DNA of 32,988 nucleotides, from assembly GCF_004801855.1 (NCBI RefSeq), contig NZ_SSTC01000018.1, forward strand, positions 1 through 32,988. Direction: 5' to 3'. The notes under the pieces are model-generated. The model did not search any database. It worked only from the letters and a program-made list of their open reading frames with translations, and was not told where the DNA came from. Below are positions 1 to 7,558 of this stretch, piece after piece. The stretch comes from Pseudomonas sp. A-1. GTDB taxonomy: Bacteria; Pseudomonadota; Gammaproteobacteria; Pseudomonadales; Pseudomonadaceae. Position 1 is the first letter of the stretch; each line of letters opens with the position of its first letter. Made by a program: the position numbers and the translations under genes.

Positions 1-16
1 GAAGACCTGTTGCCAT
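1..16 (-). CDS. Possible start of a further cassette gene (partial)
   Basis: On the minus strand an AGGAGG (about 23-29) lies seven bases before an ATG at 16-14, which opens a frame reading M-A-T-G-L before the window ends. Only five codons are visible, so no function can be given. It follows the 92-residue gene by about 60 bases with no attC recognised between, so it may share that gene's cassette or lie in the next one. Confidence 0.25.
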
Positions 17-73
17 AGCGCATCCTCCTGGTGAGGGTTCAAGAATGCACCATGACTTCCTGGGACTGCACAC

Positions 74-352
74 CTAGAAGGCATTGCCCCTCCTGCGGTA
101 GAAATGGGCTGCAACCGATGAAGCAATGACGCAACCCCAAAATACCCAAAATGAAAGCAAGCTATAAAACGGGGTTGCGATGTAGGGATGGTTCTCGGTG
201 TAACTACATTGCCATGAGGAATAGTCGAAACTGCCACCATGATCTAAGCATGCATCAGGGGCAAATGCTTGCCCTAGGAAATACCAAAACGCCACAAGGC
301 TCGGTAGAAAAATGAGCCCTGTTGTGATTACTGAGCGCGGGGAGAATCTCAT
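74..352 (-). CDS. Small cassette-borne membrane protein, unknown function
   Basis: This is a 92-residue protein with two hydrophobic segments, at about residues 10-30 and 62-84. A short polar loop between them holds two cysteines (about 35 and 49), and the C-terminal tail is basic (RRRG). The ATG (352-350) lies only a few bases after the attC recombination core, a common position for cassette genes. I do not recognise the family. The topology suggests both ends inside and the Cys-containing loop in the periplasm, where a disulfide could form; that is inference. Base composition is lower in G+C than the chromosomal genes, consistent with capture. Confidence 0.6.
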   Translation of the reverse strand: MRFSPRSVITTGLIFLPSLVAFWYFLGQAFAPDACLDHGGSFDYSSWQCSYTENHPYIATPFYSLLSFWVFWGCVIASSVAAHFYRRRGNAF

Positions 353-355
353 GGC

Positions 356-431
356 TTCTAACGTTTGGTTAAGGGGCGGGCTTTAGCCCGTCCCAGTGAG
401 CGAAGCGAACGGTTTGAACCACTAGTTAGGG
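356..431 (-). repeat. attC recombination site (76 bp)
   Basis: Read on the minus strand it begins with the R'' core CCCTAAC (431-425) and ends with the R' core GTTAGAA (362-356). Inside, TGGTT near the left end pairs with AACCA near the right end, and GGGC-TAAA-GCCC forms a central hairpin. The imperfect palindrome, the core motifs, the 76-bp length and the position between two cassette genes fit the Pseudomonas class of attC sites. Cleavage would fall after the G of GTTAGAA. Confidence 0.85.
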
Positions 432-436
432 ATGAA

Positions 437-1135
437 CTACAGATCTTCGTGAATTTTTCTTGAAAATAAATTGAATTTTATTTCGTTTTGAATGCAGATT
501 CTTTTATCTATTGTGTTCATGAAGAAGGCGTTATTTCCGAATTTCTCAAGATAGACCCAGTCTCTTATCCCGCCTTTTTCGCAGAGATCTTTTTGCTCTA
601 AGTAATGCACATTTCCTGCGCCGTTAAATATGGTTTTACCATCAGTGTAGCCGGTGGCTAAAGCCATAGAGATTTGGGCGAGGCCAACTGCACATACGAT
701 TAAATAAATATTGTTGCGCTCGAAAATTATGCGGAATGCCAAAATTAGCGAGAACAATATGAATAGAGAGCAAAATACTAATATGCTTTTTTCGTTGTCA
801 AAGTGGAAATCGAATTTAGAGAAAGCCTCAAATGCCTTGAGTATTTCTTTTGCCCCGATGACGTAATGAAGCAGCATAATTATTACTATGCTGTAAAAGG
901 GCGATTTCAAAGGGCTTTTTGAGTTTGTTTCTGCTTGAGCAATGAATAGCAATATAAAAGGTGCAAATAGAGCAAGAAGTCTATTGAGCGGGGCGGTGAG
1001 CAGGTCTATTGCACCAAGATAAGGAAATATATTGAATCCGAGCGGACGCCAAAATGCAAATATGTATGCAGCGCCTAATGCAATAGCATACCCATAAAGT
1101 AGTAGTCCGTGGCTTAGCTGTTCTGTGCTTTTCAA
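437..1135 (-). CDS. Cassette-borne multi-span membrane protein, unknown function
   Basis: This is a first-cassette gene of about 232 residues. Starting at TTG (1135-1133) places an AAAGG ribosome site nine bases upstream and starts the protein inside the cassette. An in-frame GTG at 1189 would read through the recombination core and add 18 residues, so I prefer the TTG. About five hydrophobic helices are visible, followed by a polar C-terminal region of roughly 60 residues with three Cys and several aromatics. Codon use is AT-rich, unlike the chromosome. No known family is recognised. Expression would probably depend on a promoter in the attI/intI region, now next to a broken integrase gene. 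Confidence 0.65.
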   Translation of the reverse strand: MKSTEQLSHGLLLYGYAIALGAAYIFAFWRPLGFNIFPYLGAIDLLTAPLNRLLALFAPFILLFIAQAETNSKSPLKSPFYSIVIIMLLHYVIGAKEILKAFEAFSKFDFHFDNEKSILVFCSLFILFSLILAFRIIFERNNIYLIVCAVGLAQISMALATGYTDGKTIFNGAGNVHYLEQKDLCEKGGIRDWVYLEKFGNNAFFMNTIDKRICIQNEIKFNLFSRKIHEDL

Positions 1136-1152
1136 ATGATGCGGACCTTTAT

Positions 1153-1159
1153 CCCTAAC
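1153..1159 (-). other. Integron recombination core at the attI/first-cassette junction
   Basis: GTTAGGG on the minus strand sits just upstream of the first cassette gene and about 130 bases from the intI start. It matches the GTTRRRY core at which cassettes are inserted, and it marks where integron platform ends and cassette begins. The attI site would extend to the right into roughly 1160-1220; its accessory binding sites cannot be defined by eye. Confidence 0.6.
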
Positions 1160-1290
1160 TATAAATAGACACCGGATGGTGCATAACACCCCAGACGGGA
1201 TTGGTGGATAACATTCCTTGTCATTTCTGCTTTCCCTGCCTACGCTGCGGGTTCCGCGGTCAGGATGACCGCTTCGGGGAGTTATACACC

Positions 1291-1497
1291 ATGGATGGCA
1301 AGCCCAGGCTGCTCGACCAGATGCGTGAGCGGATTCGTGTCAAACACTACTCCATTCGCACCGAGAAGGTCTATTGCGAGTGGGTGAAGCAGTTCATACG
1401 TTTCCACCAGTACCGCCATCCCGTGGAGATGGGCGCTCCGGAAGTGGAGGTGTTTCTGACCGATCTGGCCGTGCTGAGTCCCCTGGACCGTCCCTGA
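1291..1497 (+). pseudogene. intI: Integron integrase, N-terminal fragment
   Basis: These 68 residues match the start of integron integrases (tyrosine recombinases): [10 protein letters not shown], then [19 protein letters not shown] and [10 protein letters not shown] in order, which is the SAM-like DNA-binding domain. The match ends after about residue 60. A few unrelated codons and a stop follow, so the catalytic domain with its Arg, His and Tyr residues is missing; intact family members run to about 320 residues. The ATG at 1291 is chosen because the family starts there and a GGGGAG lies upstream. The fragment ends six bases before the convergent nrdJb stop codon, which places a deletion or rearrangement breakpoint here. 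It cannot encode an active recombinase. Confidence 0.8.
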
Positions 1498-1503
1498 GCC
1501 CGC

Positions 1504-2178
1504 TCACCCGCACTTGCTGTGCCCGCAGTTCAGGCAGGTGGCGCAGCCTTCCAGCTTGACCACCGCCTGGGTGTGGCAGTGGCCGCACAGTTGCGCGCCG
1601 GGGGGGAAGCCTTCGCCGGGTTCCAGCGCGGCGGCGCCCTGGCTGGCTTCCCAGGCGGCGCGGCGTTCGGCCAGGTAGCGCTGCTGCGCCGCGTCCGGGG
1701 TCTGCTCGCGGAGCATGCCGATGGCGATCAGGTGGCGCTCCAGCACTGCGCCGATCTCGGCGACTATCGACGGCATGTACACGCCGCCCTTCTTCAGGTA
1801 GCCGCCGCGCGGGTCGAACACCGCCTTGAGTTCCTCGACCAGGAAGGTGCAGTCGCCGCCCTTGCGCAGCACCGCGGACATTATGCGGGTGAGGGCGACT
1901 ATCCATTGGAAGTGGTCCATGTTCTTCGAGTTGATGAAGATCTCGAAGGGCCGGCGCTGCTCGAAGGGCGTGCCGGCGTTGAGCAGGATGTCGTTGATGG
2001 TCACGTAGAGGGCGTGCTCGAACAGCGGCGACTTGATCTTGTAGGTGGTGCCGGTCAGCACTTCCGGGCGCTGCAGGCTTTCGTCGAGCTGCACCGGGGC
2101 TCCGGGCGTTTCGGCGGGGCGCTGGCCTTGGGCGACCACCTGGAAGCTCTTGATGCGCTGGTCGATCTTCACGGTCAT
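1504..2178 (-). CDS. nrdJb: Class II (B12-dependent) ribonucleotide reductase, C-terminal subunit NrdJb
   Basis: This 224-residue product matches the separate C-terminal part of the Pseudomonas class II ribonucleotide reductase. The middle reads as a compact conserved domain with the stretch NSKNMDHFQWIV and a run LTRIMSAVLRKGG. The end carries a cysteine cluster, CGHC, then CATC, NCG and KCG, suited to zinc binding or to re-reducing the active site through a swinging tail. The gene begins 53 bases after nrdJa on the same strand, so the two are probably co-transcribed. The start codon (2178) is set by similarity to known NrdJb. Splitting nrdJ into two genes is normal in Pseudomonas, not a frameshift. 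Confidence 0.88.
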   Translation of the reverse strand: MTVKIDQRIKSFQVVAQGQRPAETPGAPVQLDESLQRPEVLTGTTYKIKSPLFEHALYVTINDILLNAGTPFEQRRPFEIFINSKNMDHFQWIVALTRIMSAVLRKGGDCTFLVEELKAVFDPRGGYLKKGGVYMPSIVAEIGAVLERHLIAIGMLREQTPDAAQQRYLAERRAAWEASQGAAALEPGEGFPPGAQLCGHCHTQAVVKLEGCATCLNCGHSKCG

Positions 2179-2203
2179 GGGCGTTCTCCCGGAGTGGGCA
2201 TCC

Positions 2204-2224
2204 GCTGCGCGCGGCGCACCCTGC
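2204..2224 (-). repeat. Degenerate solitary REP element between nrdJa and nrdJb
   Basis: Read on the minus strand this 21-base element resembles the REP unit found at 19990-20054 and 21681-21740 (a GTAG head plus a palindrome of GGTGCGC and GCGCACC). It differs from it at two positions, one in the head (GCAG) and one in the right arm. It lies in the 53-base gap between the two reductase genes and could shape the intercistronic RNA. Confidence 0.5.
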
Positions 2225-2231
2225 GGAGGGG

Positions 2232-5200
2232 TCAATACTTGCCGTAATAGCCTTCCTTGAGCGCGTCGAACAGGTTGGCGGCGGTGTTCACCTCGCCGTC
2301 GTACTCGACCAGCTCGTTGCCGCGCAGCTCCACCACGCTGCCGTCCTCCAGCTCGAAGCGGTACAGGGTGTTCGCGAGGTCCGTCTCGCGCACCAGCACG
2401 CCCTGGAAGGCGGCGGGGTTGAAGCGGAAGGTGGTGCAGCCCTTGAGGCCCTGGCGCCAGGCGTAGCGGTAGATGTCCTTGAACGCCTCGAAGGGGTAGT
2501 CGCTGGGCACGTTGGCGGTCTTGGAGATCGACGAGTCGACCCACTTCTGCGCCGCGGCCTGCATGTCGACGTGCTGGGTCGGGCCGATGTCGTCGGCGCC
2601 GACGAACCACTCCGGCAGGCCGCGGTCCGGGTCGGCCTGTGGATCGACCAGCGCGCGGTAGGCCAGCAGTTCGTAGCTGAGCACCTCGACCTGTTCCTTG
2701 GCCTTGCGCCCGGGGCGCACCAGGTTGCGCACGTAGCGGTGGGCGAAGCTCGGTTCGATGCCGTTGGAGGCGTTGTTGGCCAGGCTCAGGCTGATGGTGC
2801 CGGTGGGCGCGATGGAGCTGTGGTGGGTGAAGCGCGCGCCGGTTTCGGCCAGCGCGGCGACCAGTTCGGGGGCGATCTCGGCGAGGCGCTGCATGTAGCG
2901 TGAGTAGCGTGCGTGCAGCACACGGCCCGGCAGCCTGTCGCCCAGCCGGTAGCCGTCGCTGGCCAGCTCCGGGCGCTGGCGCAGCATCTGCGCGGTGACC
3001 TCGAACTCCTGCGCCAGCAGCGGCGCCGGGCCTTTCTCCCTGGCCAGCTCCAGCGCCGTCTGCCAGCCGACCAGGGCCAGTTCGCGGGCCACGTCCTCGG
3101 TGAAGCGGCAGGCCTCGGCGCTGCCGTAGCGCAGGCGCAGCATGGCCAGCGCCGAGCCGAGGCCGAGGAAGCCCATGCCGTGGCGGCGCTTGGCGAGGAT
3201 CTCGCGGCGCTGCGTCTCCAGCGGCAGGTTGGCGAGTTCCACCACGTCGTCGAGCAGGCGGGTGAAGATGGCCACCACCTGGCGGAAGCGCTCCCAGTCG
3301 AAGCGCGCGTCGATGCCGAACGGCGCCTCGACGAAGCGGGTGAGGTTGACCGAGCCGAGCAGACAGGCGCCGTAGGGCGGCAGGGGCTGCTCGCCGCACG
3401 GGTTGGTCGCGCGGATCTCCTCGCACCACCAGTTGTTGTTGAGCTGGTTGACCCGGTCGACGAGGATGAAGCCGGGCTCGGCATAGTCGTAGGTGGAGGC
3501 CATCAGCATGTCCCACAGGTGGCGGGCGCGCACCTTGCCGTAGACCCGGCAGGCCACCTTGCCGTCCTCGCGCACCCGGTAGCCCTCGCGCAGCGGCCAG
3601 TCGCGCCAGAGCACCTGGTCGGGGTTGGCCAGGTCCAGCCGGTCGACCTCGCGCGGGTGCAGCGGGAACACCAGCGGCCAGTCGGCGTCGTTCTCCACCG
3701 CCTGCATGAAGTCGTCGCCGATCAGCAGGCTGAGGTTGAACTGGCGCAGACGGCCGTCCTCGCGCTTGGCGCGGATGAACTCGCGCACGTCCGGGTGGGC
3801 GATGTCGAAGGTGGCCATCTGCGCGCCGCGCCGCCCGCCGGCGGAGCTGACGGTGAAGCACATCCGGTCGAAGATATCCATGAACGACAGCGGCCCGCTG
3901 GTGCGCGCGCCGGCGCCGGCGACCAGCGCGCCGCGCGGGCGCAGGGTGGAGAACTCGTAGCCGATGCCGCAGTTGTGGATGACCATCAGGCCGTTCTCGC
4001 CTGCCAGATAGTTGTGATGCTGCTCGACGGTGAAGTCATGAAAGGTTTCGCCGATGTCCAGATTGCGGCGGATGCTCTCCACCGGACGCAGGATGCGCGC
4101 GAAGTCGATCAGTTCGCGCAGTTGCGGAAATCGCTGGCTCCAGCGATCGAGCCAGATACGGCTGACGATGTCCTTGCGGTGGTAGCCGTGATGGAAACCG
4201 AGCGTCTGCCGCTCCCGACAGTCGAGGCGTTCCGCTTCGGCGCTCAGCGCTGCGCCAAGTCGGACCGGCAGGCGATAGCGATCGTATTGCCCCGACTGGC
4301 TGGCCTGCTCGGTGATACGGCTGCGCTTGCTGCTGTCGGCCATGAACTCGGCGACCCTGGCGAGAAAGGCCGAATCGGAGATCTTCAGCAGCGCTCCCCC
4401 GCTGTCGCGGATGACATGACCGTTGTGGAGGTGTTCGCGGGGTTTGCGCCGCGAGATGCCTCCCGGCACGCCGAACAGTGCCAGCAGTCCTTGCAGTTGT
4501 GCGGCAAAGGCCTGGCTCTGCATGGCGATGGTCACGCTGCCCCGCTCGCGGCTGACCGTTCCGTCCGTGTCGATCAGGCCGGCCAGGAACGGCAGGAAGC
4601 TCCGTTCGGGGTGAGACATCACCCATGCCGGTACCCGCAGGGTGGCGCTTTTCGGGCCGACCTGCCCGTCGATCAGGTTAATGGCTCTGCTGGCCGCAAA
4701 GCTGGCCACGGTGTAGCTCCAGACCGGCGTGCCGTTCCGCGTGGTCGTGGAGGCTACCTGCGCCTGCGCTCCGCAGAAGGCCTGGAAGAAGGCGGCGTAC
4801 CGCTCGACGACTTCACGCTCTGCGGCAAGGATCTTGAAAACCAGACGTCTGCCGGCAGCGCAGGCCCTTTCGAGCCATGCCCGGCGGCTTTTCCGGTAGC
4901 GGAAGCGTTTCTCGCTGCAACTGCCGTCGCCCAGATGGGCGCCGGCAAACCAGGCCTGCAGCGCATGGCTACGGTCGGCTTCCCAGGCGAAGCGGTGGTG
5001 GACCAGGGCATCGTGCGCGTCGATCTCGTCCGCCCGCACATAGATCAGCCGATCATGGCGGTAGACCAGCACCGGATGGTGGATCGAGGTCTTCAGGCTG
5101 GCTCCGTTCGAGACGATCTCGATGTTCTCCGAACGGGACACCCGGAGGGTCAGATGTCGCTCGATGGCGCGCATTTCGAAACGGCCGGCATTGCGATCAA

Positions 5201-5678
5201 AGCAGAGCATGCGCGCATGGCGCTCATCGGCCGCGCGCCGGGCCGACACCACGCCATGCTCGGTGACGACCCAGGTGTCCGGAGAGACGCAGCCGGCCTT
5301 GAGGGTCAGGCCGGCCTCGTGCAGCTTGCCGAGGATGTCGTCCATGGAGTCATGGATGCTGCCGGACACCGTGCAGTTGACGGTCGAGGTGGCCGGCCGC
5401 TGCTGCTGCGCGCCGGCGTTGGCGACGATGCGCCCGGCAGGGATGGCGCCATTCTGCAGCGCCCAGAGGAACTGCGCGTACCAGTGCTCGCGCTGCTCGG
5501 GCGCCTCCACCTCGGCGACGGCGCGGGCCACCCGCCGCCAGGTGGCGTCGAGGTCGGCGTCCACCGGCGTGCCGTCGGCTTCGACAAGGCGGTACTTCTG
5601 CGCCCAGATGTCCAGGGCTGCGGCCTGCAGGGGGATGGCGGTCGCGCGTGGCGGCGTTGTGCCTGCGTGCCTGGCCAT
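2232..5678 (-). CDS. nrdJa: Class II ribonucleotide reductase, catalytic subunit NrdJa, with in-frame intein
   Basis: This reduces ribonucleotides to deoxyribonucleotides using adenosylcobalamin, without an oxygen requirement. The precursor is 1148 residues. Removing the intein (130-569) leaves 708, close to the usual NrdJa length. Visible active-site features are the redox Cys102 (NCTVSGS), the thiyl-radical motif NPCGEQ (Cys761, Glu763) and the partner redox Cys772 (GACLLGS). The intein interrupts the conserved loop LKAG/CGIGYEF between the first redox cysteine and the barrel core, so unspliced protein should be inactive. The ATG at 5678 has GGAGG upstream. nrdJb follows and should supply the C-terminal tail. 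I see no clear NrdR box upstream by eye. Confidence 0.93.
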   Translation of the reverse strand: MARHAGTTPPRATAIPLQAAALDIWAQKYRLVEADGTPVDADLDATWRRVARAVAEVEAPEQREHWYAQFLWALQNGAIPAGRIVANAGAQQQRPATSTVNCTVSGSIHDSMDDILGKLHEAGLTLKAGCVSPDTWVVTEHGVVSARRAADERHARMLCFDRNAGRFEMRAIERHLTLRVSRSENIEIVSNGASLKTSIHHPVLVYRHDRLIYVRADEIDAHDALVHHRFAWEADRSHALQAWFAGAHLGDGSCSEKRFRYRKSRRAWLERACAAGRRLVFKILAAEREVVERYAAFFQAFCGAQAQVASTTTRNGTPVWSYTVASFAASRAINLIDGQVGPKSATLRVPAWVMSHPERSFLPFLAGLIDTDGTVSRERGSVTIAMQSQAFAAQLQGLLALFGVPGGISRRKPREHLHNGHVIRDSGGALLKISDSAFLARVAEFMADSSKRSRITEQASQSGQYDRYRLPVRLGAALSAEAERLDCRERQTLGFHHGYHRKDIVSRIWLDRWSQRFPQLRELIDFARILRPVESIRRNLDIGETFHDFTVEQHHNYLAGENGLMVIHNCGIGYEFSTLRPRGALVAGAGARTSGPLSFMDIFDRMCFTVSSAGGRRGAQMATFDIAHPDVREFIRAKREDGRLRQFNLSLLIGDDFMQAVENDADWPLVFPLHPREVDRLDLANPDQVLWRDWPLREGYRVREDGKVACRVYGKVRARHLWDMLMASTYDYAEPGFILVDRVNQLNNNWWCEEIRATNPCGEQPLPPYGACLLGSVNLTRFVEAPFGIDARFDWERFRQVVAIFTRLLDDVVELANLPLETQRREILAKRRHGMGFLGLGSALAMLRLRYGSAEACRFTEDVARELALVGWQTALELAREKGPAPLLAQEFEVTAQMLRQRPELASDGYRLGDRLPGRVLHARYSRYMQRLAEIAPELVAALAETGARFTHHSSIAPTGTISLSLANNASNGIEPSFAHRYVRNLVRPGRKAKEQVEVLSYELLAYRALVDPQADPDRGLPEWFVGADDIGPTQHVDMQAAAQKWVDSSISKTANVPSDYPFEAFKDIYRYAWRQGLKGCTTFRFNPAAFQGVLVRETDLANTLYRFELEDGSVVELRGNELVEYDGEVNTAANLFDALKEGYYGKY
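3972..5291 (-). mobile_element. Intein with LAGLIDADG homing endonuclease inside nrdJa
   Basis: This is a 440-residue in-frame insertion (NrdJa residues 130-569). It begins with Cys130 ([13 protein letters not shown], block A) and carries the block B Thr-x-x-His (T197, H200, SIHHPVLV). It ends with block F ([18 protein letters not shown]) and block G (VIHN, then Cys570 as the +1 extein residue). All residues for standard Cys1/His-Asn/Cys+1 splicing are present. Between blocks B and F are two dodecapeptide motifs, [11 protein letters not shown] (about 243-253) and [10 protein letters not shown] (364-373), each with its acidic residue, so the endonuclease may be active. Its base composition looks less GC-extreme than the flanking exteins, a sign of transfer. 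Inteins in ribonucleotide reductase genes are well known; this one is in the two-gene Pseudomonas form. Confidence 0.95.
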
Positions 5679-5829
5679 GGCGCCGAACCTCCGGTCGAAG
5701 CAAGGATGCTTTCACCTTAGCTGCAGGCCCGCAGCTGCGCCCGGATGTCGGTCGCGCGGTCGTCGCCGGGCAGGCAGCGCCGGGCGTGCTAGCGTTCTTC
5801 CAGTCAGCCCTCCGCACAGGTGATCCGCC

Positions 5830-6687
5830 GTGGACGAGTCGAACATGATCAGCGCCGGTACCGAAAAGGCCGGCCAGCTCTGGCAACTGGTCGCCGACTA
5901 CGGCGCCGCCTTCGCGGTGAAGATCCTCGCCGCCATTGCCTTCTGGGTGGTCGGCCGCTGGCTGATCGGGGTCGCCGTCGGCCTGGTGCAACGCTCCCTG
6001 GGCGCGCAGCGGGTCGATCCGACCGTGCTGCGCTACCTCGGCTCGTTCATCACCGTCACCCTCAACATCCTGCTGGTGATCGGCATCCTCGGCTATTTCG
6101 GGGTGCAGACCACCACCTTCGCCGCGCTGATCGCCGCGGTCGGCCTGGCCATCGGCATGGCCTGGTCGGGGCTGCTGGCCAACCTCGCCGCCGGCGGCTT
6201 CATCATCGTCCTGCGCCCGTTCAAGGTCGGCGACTTCGTCAGCGCCGGTGGCGTGACCGGCACGGTCACCGAGATCGGCCTGTTCGCCACGGCGATCACC
6301 ACCCCGGACAACGTGCTGACCCTGGTGGGCAACAACAAGATCTTCGGCGACAACATCCTCAACTACACGGCCAACCCGTTCCGTCGCGTCGAGCTCAAGG
6401 CCCAGCTGGCCGGCGCCGCCGACTGGCACGCCGCGGCGGCGCTGCTCAAGCAGCGCATCGCCGCCATCGACAACGTGCTGGCCACGCCTGCGGTGGACGT
6501 GGAGATCCTCGAGTTCAACCTGGTCGGTCCGGTGCTGGCGGTGCGCCCGTACTGCCACAACGACCACTACTGGCAGGTCTACTTCGACACCAATCGCGTC
6601 ATCAAGGACGCCCTCGGCGAGGCCGGCTTCCCGGCACCGATGCCGGCGCAGACAGTCATCGTGCAGCAGTCCGGCGGCCCGCTTTGA
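5830..6687 (+). CDS. MscS-family mechanosensitive channel
   Basis: This 285-residue inner-membrane protein should release small solutes when the membrane is stretched by hypo-osmotic shock. Three N-terminal helices are visible (about 30-50, 70-92 and 98-125). The third has the Gly/Ala-rich pore pattern (AAVGLAIGMAWSGLLANLAAG) and is followed by the beta-domain signature RPFKVGDFV. A C-terminal alpha/beta domain completes the length of small MscS proteins. The GTG at 5830 is taken as start; an in-frame ATG five codons later (5845) is equally possible because neither has a strong ribosome site. It diverges from nrdJa, sharing a gap of about 150 bases. Confidence 0.92.
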   Translation: MDESNMISAGTEKAGQLWQLVADYGAAFAVKILAAIAFWVVGRWLIGVAVGLVQRSLGAQRVDPTVLRYLGSFITVTLNILLVIGILGYFGVQTTTFAALIAAVGLAIGMAWSGLLANLAAGGFIIVLRPFKVGDFVSAGGVTGTVTEIGLFATAITTPDNVLTLVGNNKIFGDNILNYTANPFRRVELKAQLAGAADWHAAAALLKQRIAAIDNVLATPAVDVEILEFNLVGPVLAVRPYCHNDHYWQVYFDTNRVIKDALGEAGFPAPMPAQTVIVQQSGGPL

Positions 6688-6897
6688 CAGGGGAGCGGGG
6701 CGAACCTACGCTGCTGTGGCATCGACTCGAGGCATGAGTGGTCCGGTCTGGCGCGTGCGCGACCAGGCCGGTGCAGGGGGCGAGACGGTGTGGCTGGGCG
6801 GTTTCCGCGCTCGCTGCGGGACGCCCGTTCGCGCAATCCCTGGACGGTGCGTGCCCGCTGCGGCATGGCCCGCCCGACCCGCGACGAGGAGCACCCG

Positions 6898-7374
6898 ATG
6901 AAACCCCTTCTGCTTGCCCTGCTGGCCGCGCTGCCCGCCACGGTGGCCCAGGCCGCCGACCCCGAGGTTCCCTATCCCGCCGGATACCGCTACTGGCAGC
7001 ATGTCAAGAGCATGGTGATCGAGCAGGGGCACCCGCTGTACGAGTCCTTCGGCGGCATCCACCACATCTATGCCAATGCCGCCGCCCTGGAGGGCTACAA
7101 GGCCGGCAAGTTTCCGGACGGCGCGGTCATCGTGTTCGATCTGCTGGAGGCCAGGCGTGCCGACAGCGCGGTCACCGAAGGATCGCGCAAGGTGGTCGGG
7201 GTGATGCACAAGGATGCCGGCAAGTACGCCGCCACCGGCGGCTGGGGCTTCGAGGGCTTCGCTGCCGGCGACCCGGCCCGGCGCGCGGTGGGCGCCAATG
7301 CGGCGAGCGCCTGCTACTCCTGCCACGCCCCCGAGAAGGCCCACGACTACGTGTTCAGCCGGCGGCGCGACTGA
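6898..7374 (+). CDS. Periplasmic cytochrome P460-like haem protein
   Basis: This 158-residue protein has a signal peptide (MKPLLLALLAALPATVAQA, cleavage about residue 19-20). One c-type haem site, CYSCH (139-143), lies close to the C terminus. The body matches the cytochrome P460 family: YRYWQHVKSM early, then GGIHHIYAN, and FPDGAVIVFDLLEA in the middle. P460 enzymes of ammonia oxidisers oxidise hydroxylamine, but most heterotroph members have no known role, so no reaction is assigned. The ATG at 6898 is chosen because the signal peptide starts there. The neighbours (MscS channel, ABC genes) give no pathway clue. Confidence 0.85.
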   Translation: MKPLLLALLAALPATVAQAADPEVPYPAGYRYWQHVKSMVIEQGHPLYESFGGIHHIYANAAALEGYKAGKFPDGAVIVFDLLEARRADSAVTEGSRKVVGVMHKDAGKYAATGGWGFEGFAAGDPARRAVGANAASACYSCHAPEKAHDYVFSRRRD

Positions 7375-7400
7375 CCTCCCGCATCCTGGCGTTGCGCCGC

Positions 7401-7422
7401 GGCCTCTCGCCGACGAGGGGCC
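7401..7422 (+). other. Hairpin downstream of the cytochrome P460 gene
   Basis: GGCCTCTCG and CGAGGGGCC pair over nine positions (one G-U) around a CCGA loop, 26 bases after the cytochrome stop codon. There is no T-tract, so it is not a standard Rho-independent terminator. It could protect the 3' end of the mRNA. Confidence 0.35.
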
Positions 7423-7463
7423 GTGGCGCTCGCTGTGCCCGCCACGAAGACCTGCCGTCCCCC

Positions 7464-7492
7464 TTGCAATGCCCGTCTGCTCTACCTAGAGT
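7464..7492 (+). promoter_or_regulatory. Putative sigma-70 promoter for the ABC/GldG operon
   Basis: TTGCAA (7464-7469) and TAGAGT (7487-7492) are separated by 17 bases and lie about 65 bases upstream of the ABC ATPase start codon. The boxes are reasonable but not consensus, and no start site is known. Confidence 0.4.
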
Positions 7493-7558
7493 TCACCCGC
7501 ACCCGAGAGGCCTCCACGGCCGTCTGGCACGGAGGCTCCAGCAGGTTATGGAGCAACC

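Larger units (their letters stand above)
1..1497. mobile_element. Chromosomal integron remnant (truncated intI plus gene cassettes)
   Basis: The left edge has the layout of an integron. A truncated integrase gene reads rightward (1291-1497), and gene-sized AT-rich units on the opposite strand read away from it. A GTTAGGG core (minus strand, 1159-1153) marks the first cassette junction, and a 76-bp attC (356-431) separates two cassettes. The cassettes are plainly poorer in G+C than the rest of the window, as expected for captured genes. The array continues past base 1, so its far end is not seen. The integrase is cut after its N-terminal domain, so this copy cannot encode its own recombinase. 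Calling it integron-derived rests on the visible attC and intI pieces; the cassette gene functions are unknown. Confidence 0.8.

Noticed and set aside
1504-3861. nrdJa/nrdJb seen as one gene broken by a frameshift
   Set aside because: The two genes are in different frames with a 53-base gap, but Pseudomonas normally encodes this enzyme as two genes and both products are complete, so no frameshift is needed.
3972-5291. Insertion sequence disrupting nrdJa
   Set aside because: The insert is in frame, starts with Cys, ends with His-Asn followed by Cys, and carries intein blocks and LAGLIDADG motifs; there are no terminal inverted repeats or transposase.
2913-5720. Long open frame on the plus strand opposite nrdJa
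   Set aside because: It lies antisense to well-conserved nrdJa and its intein, has low-complexity His/Gln/Ala/Val-rich composition and matches nothing. Such frames are common by chance in high-GC DNA.
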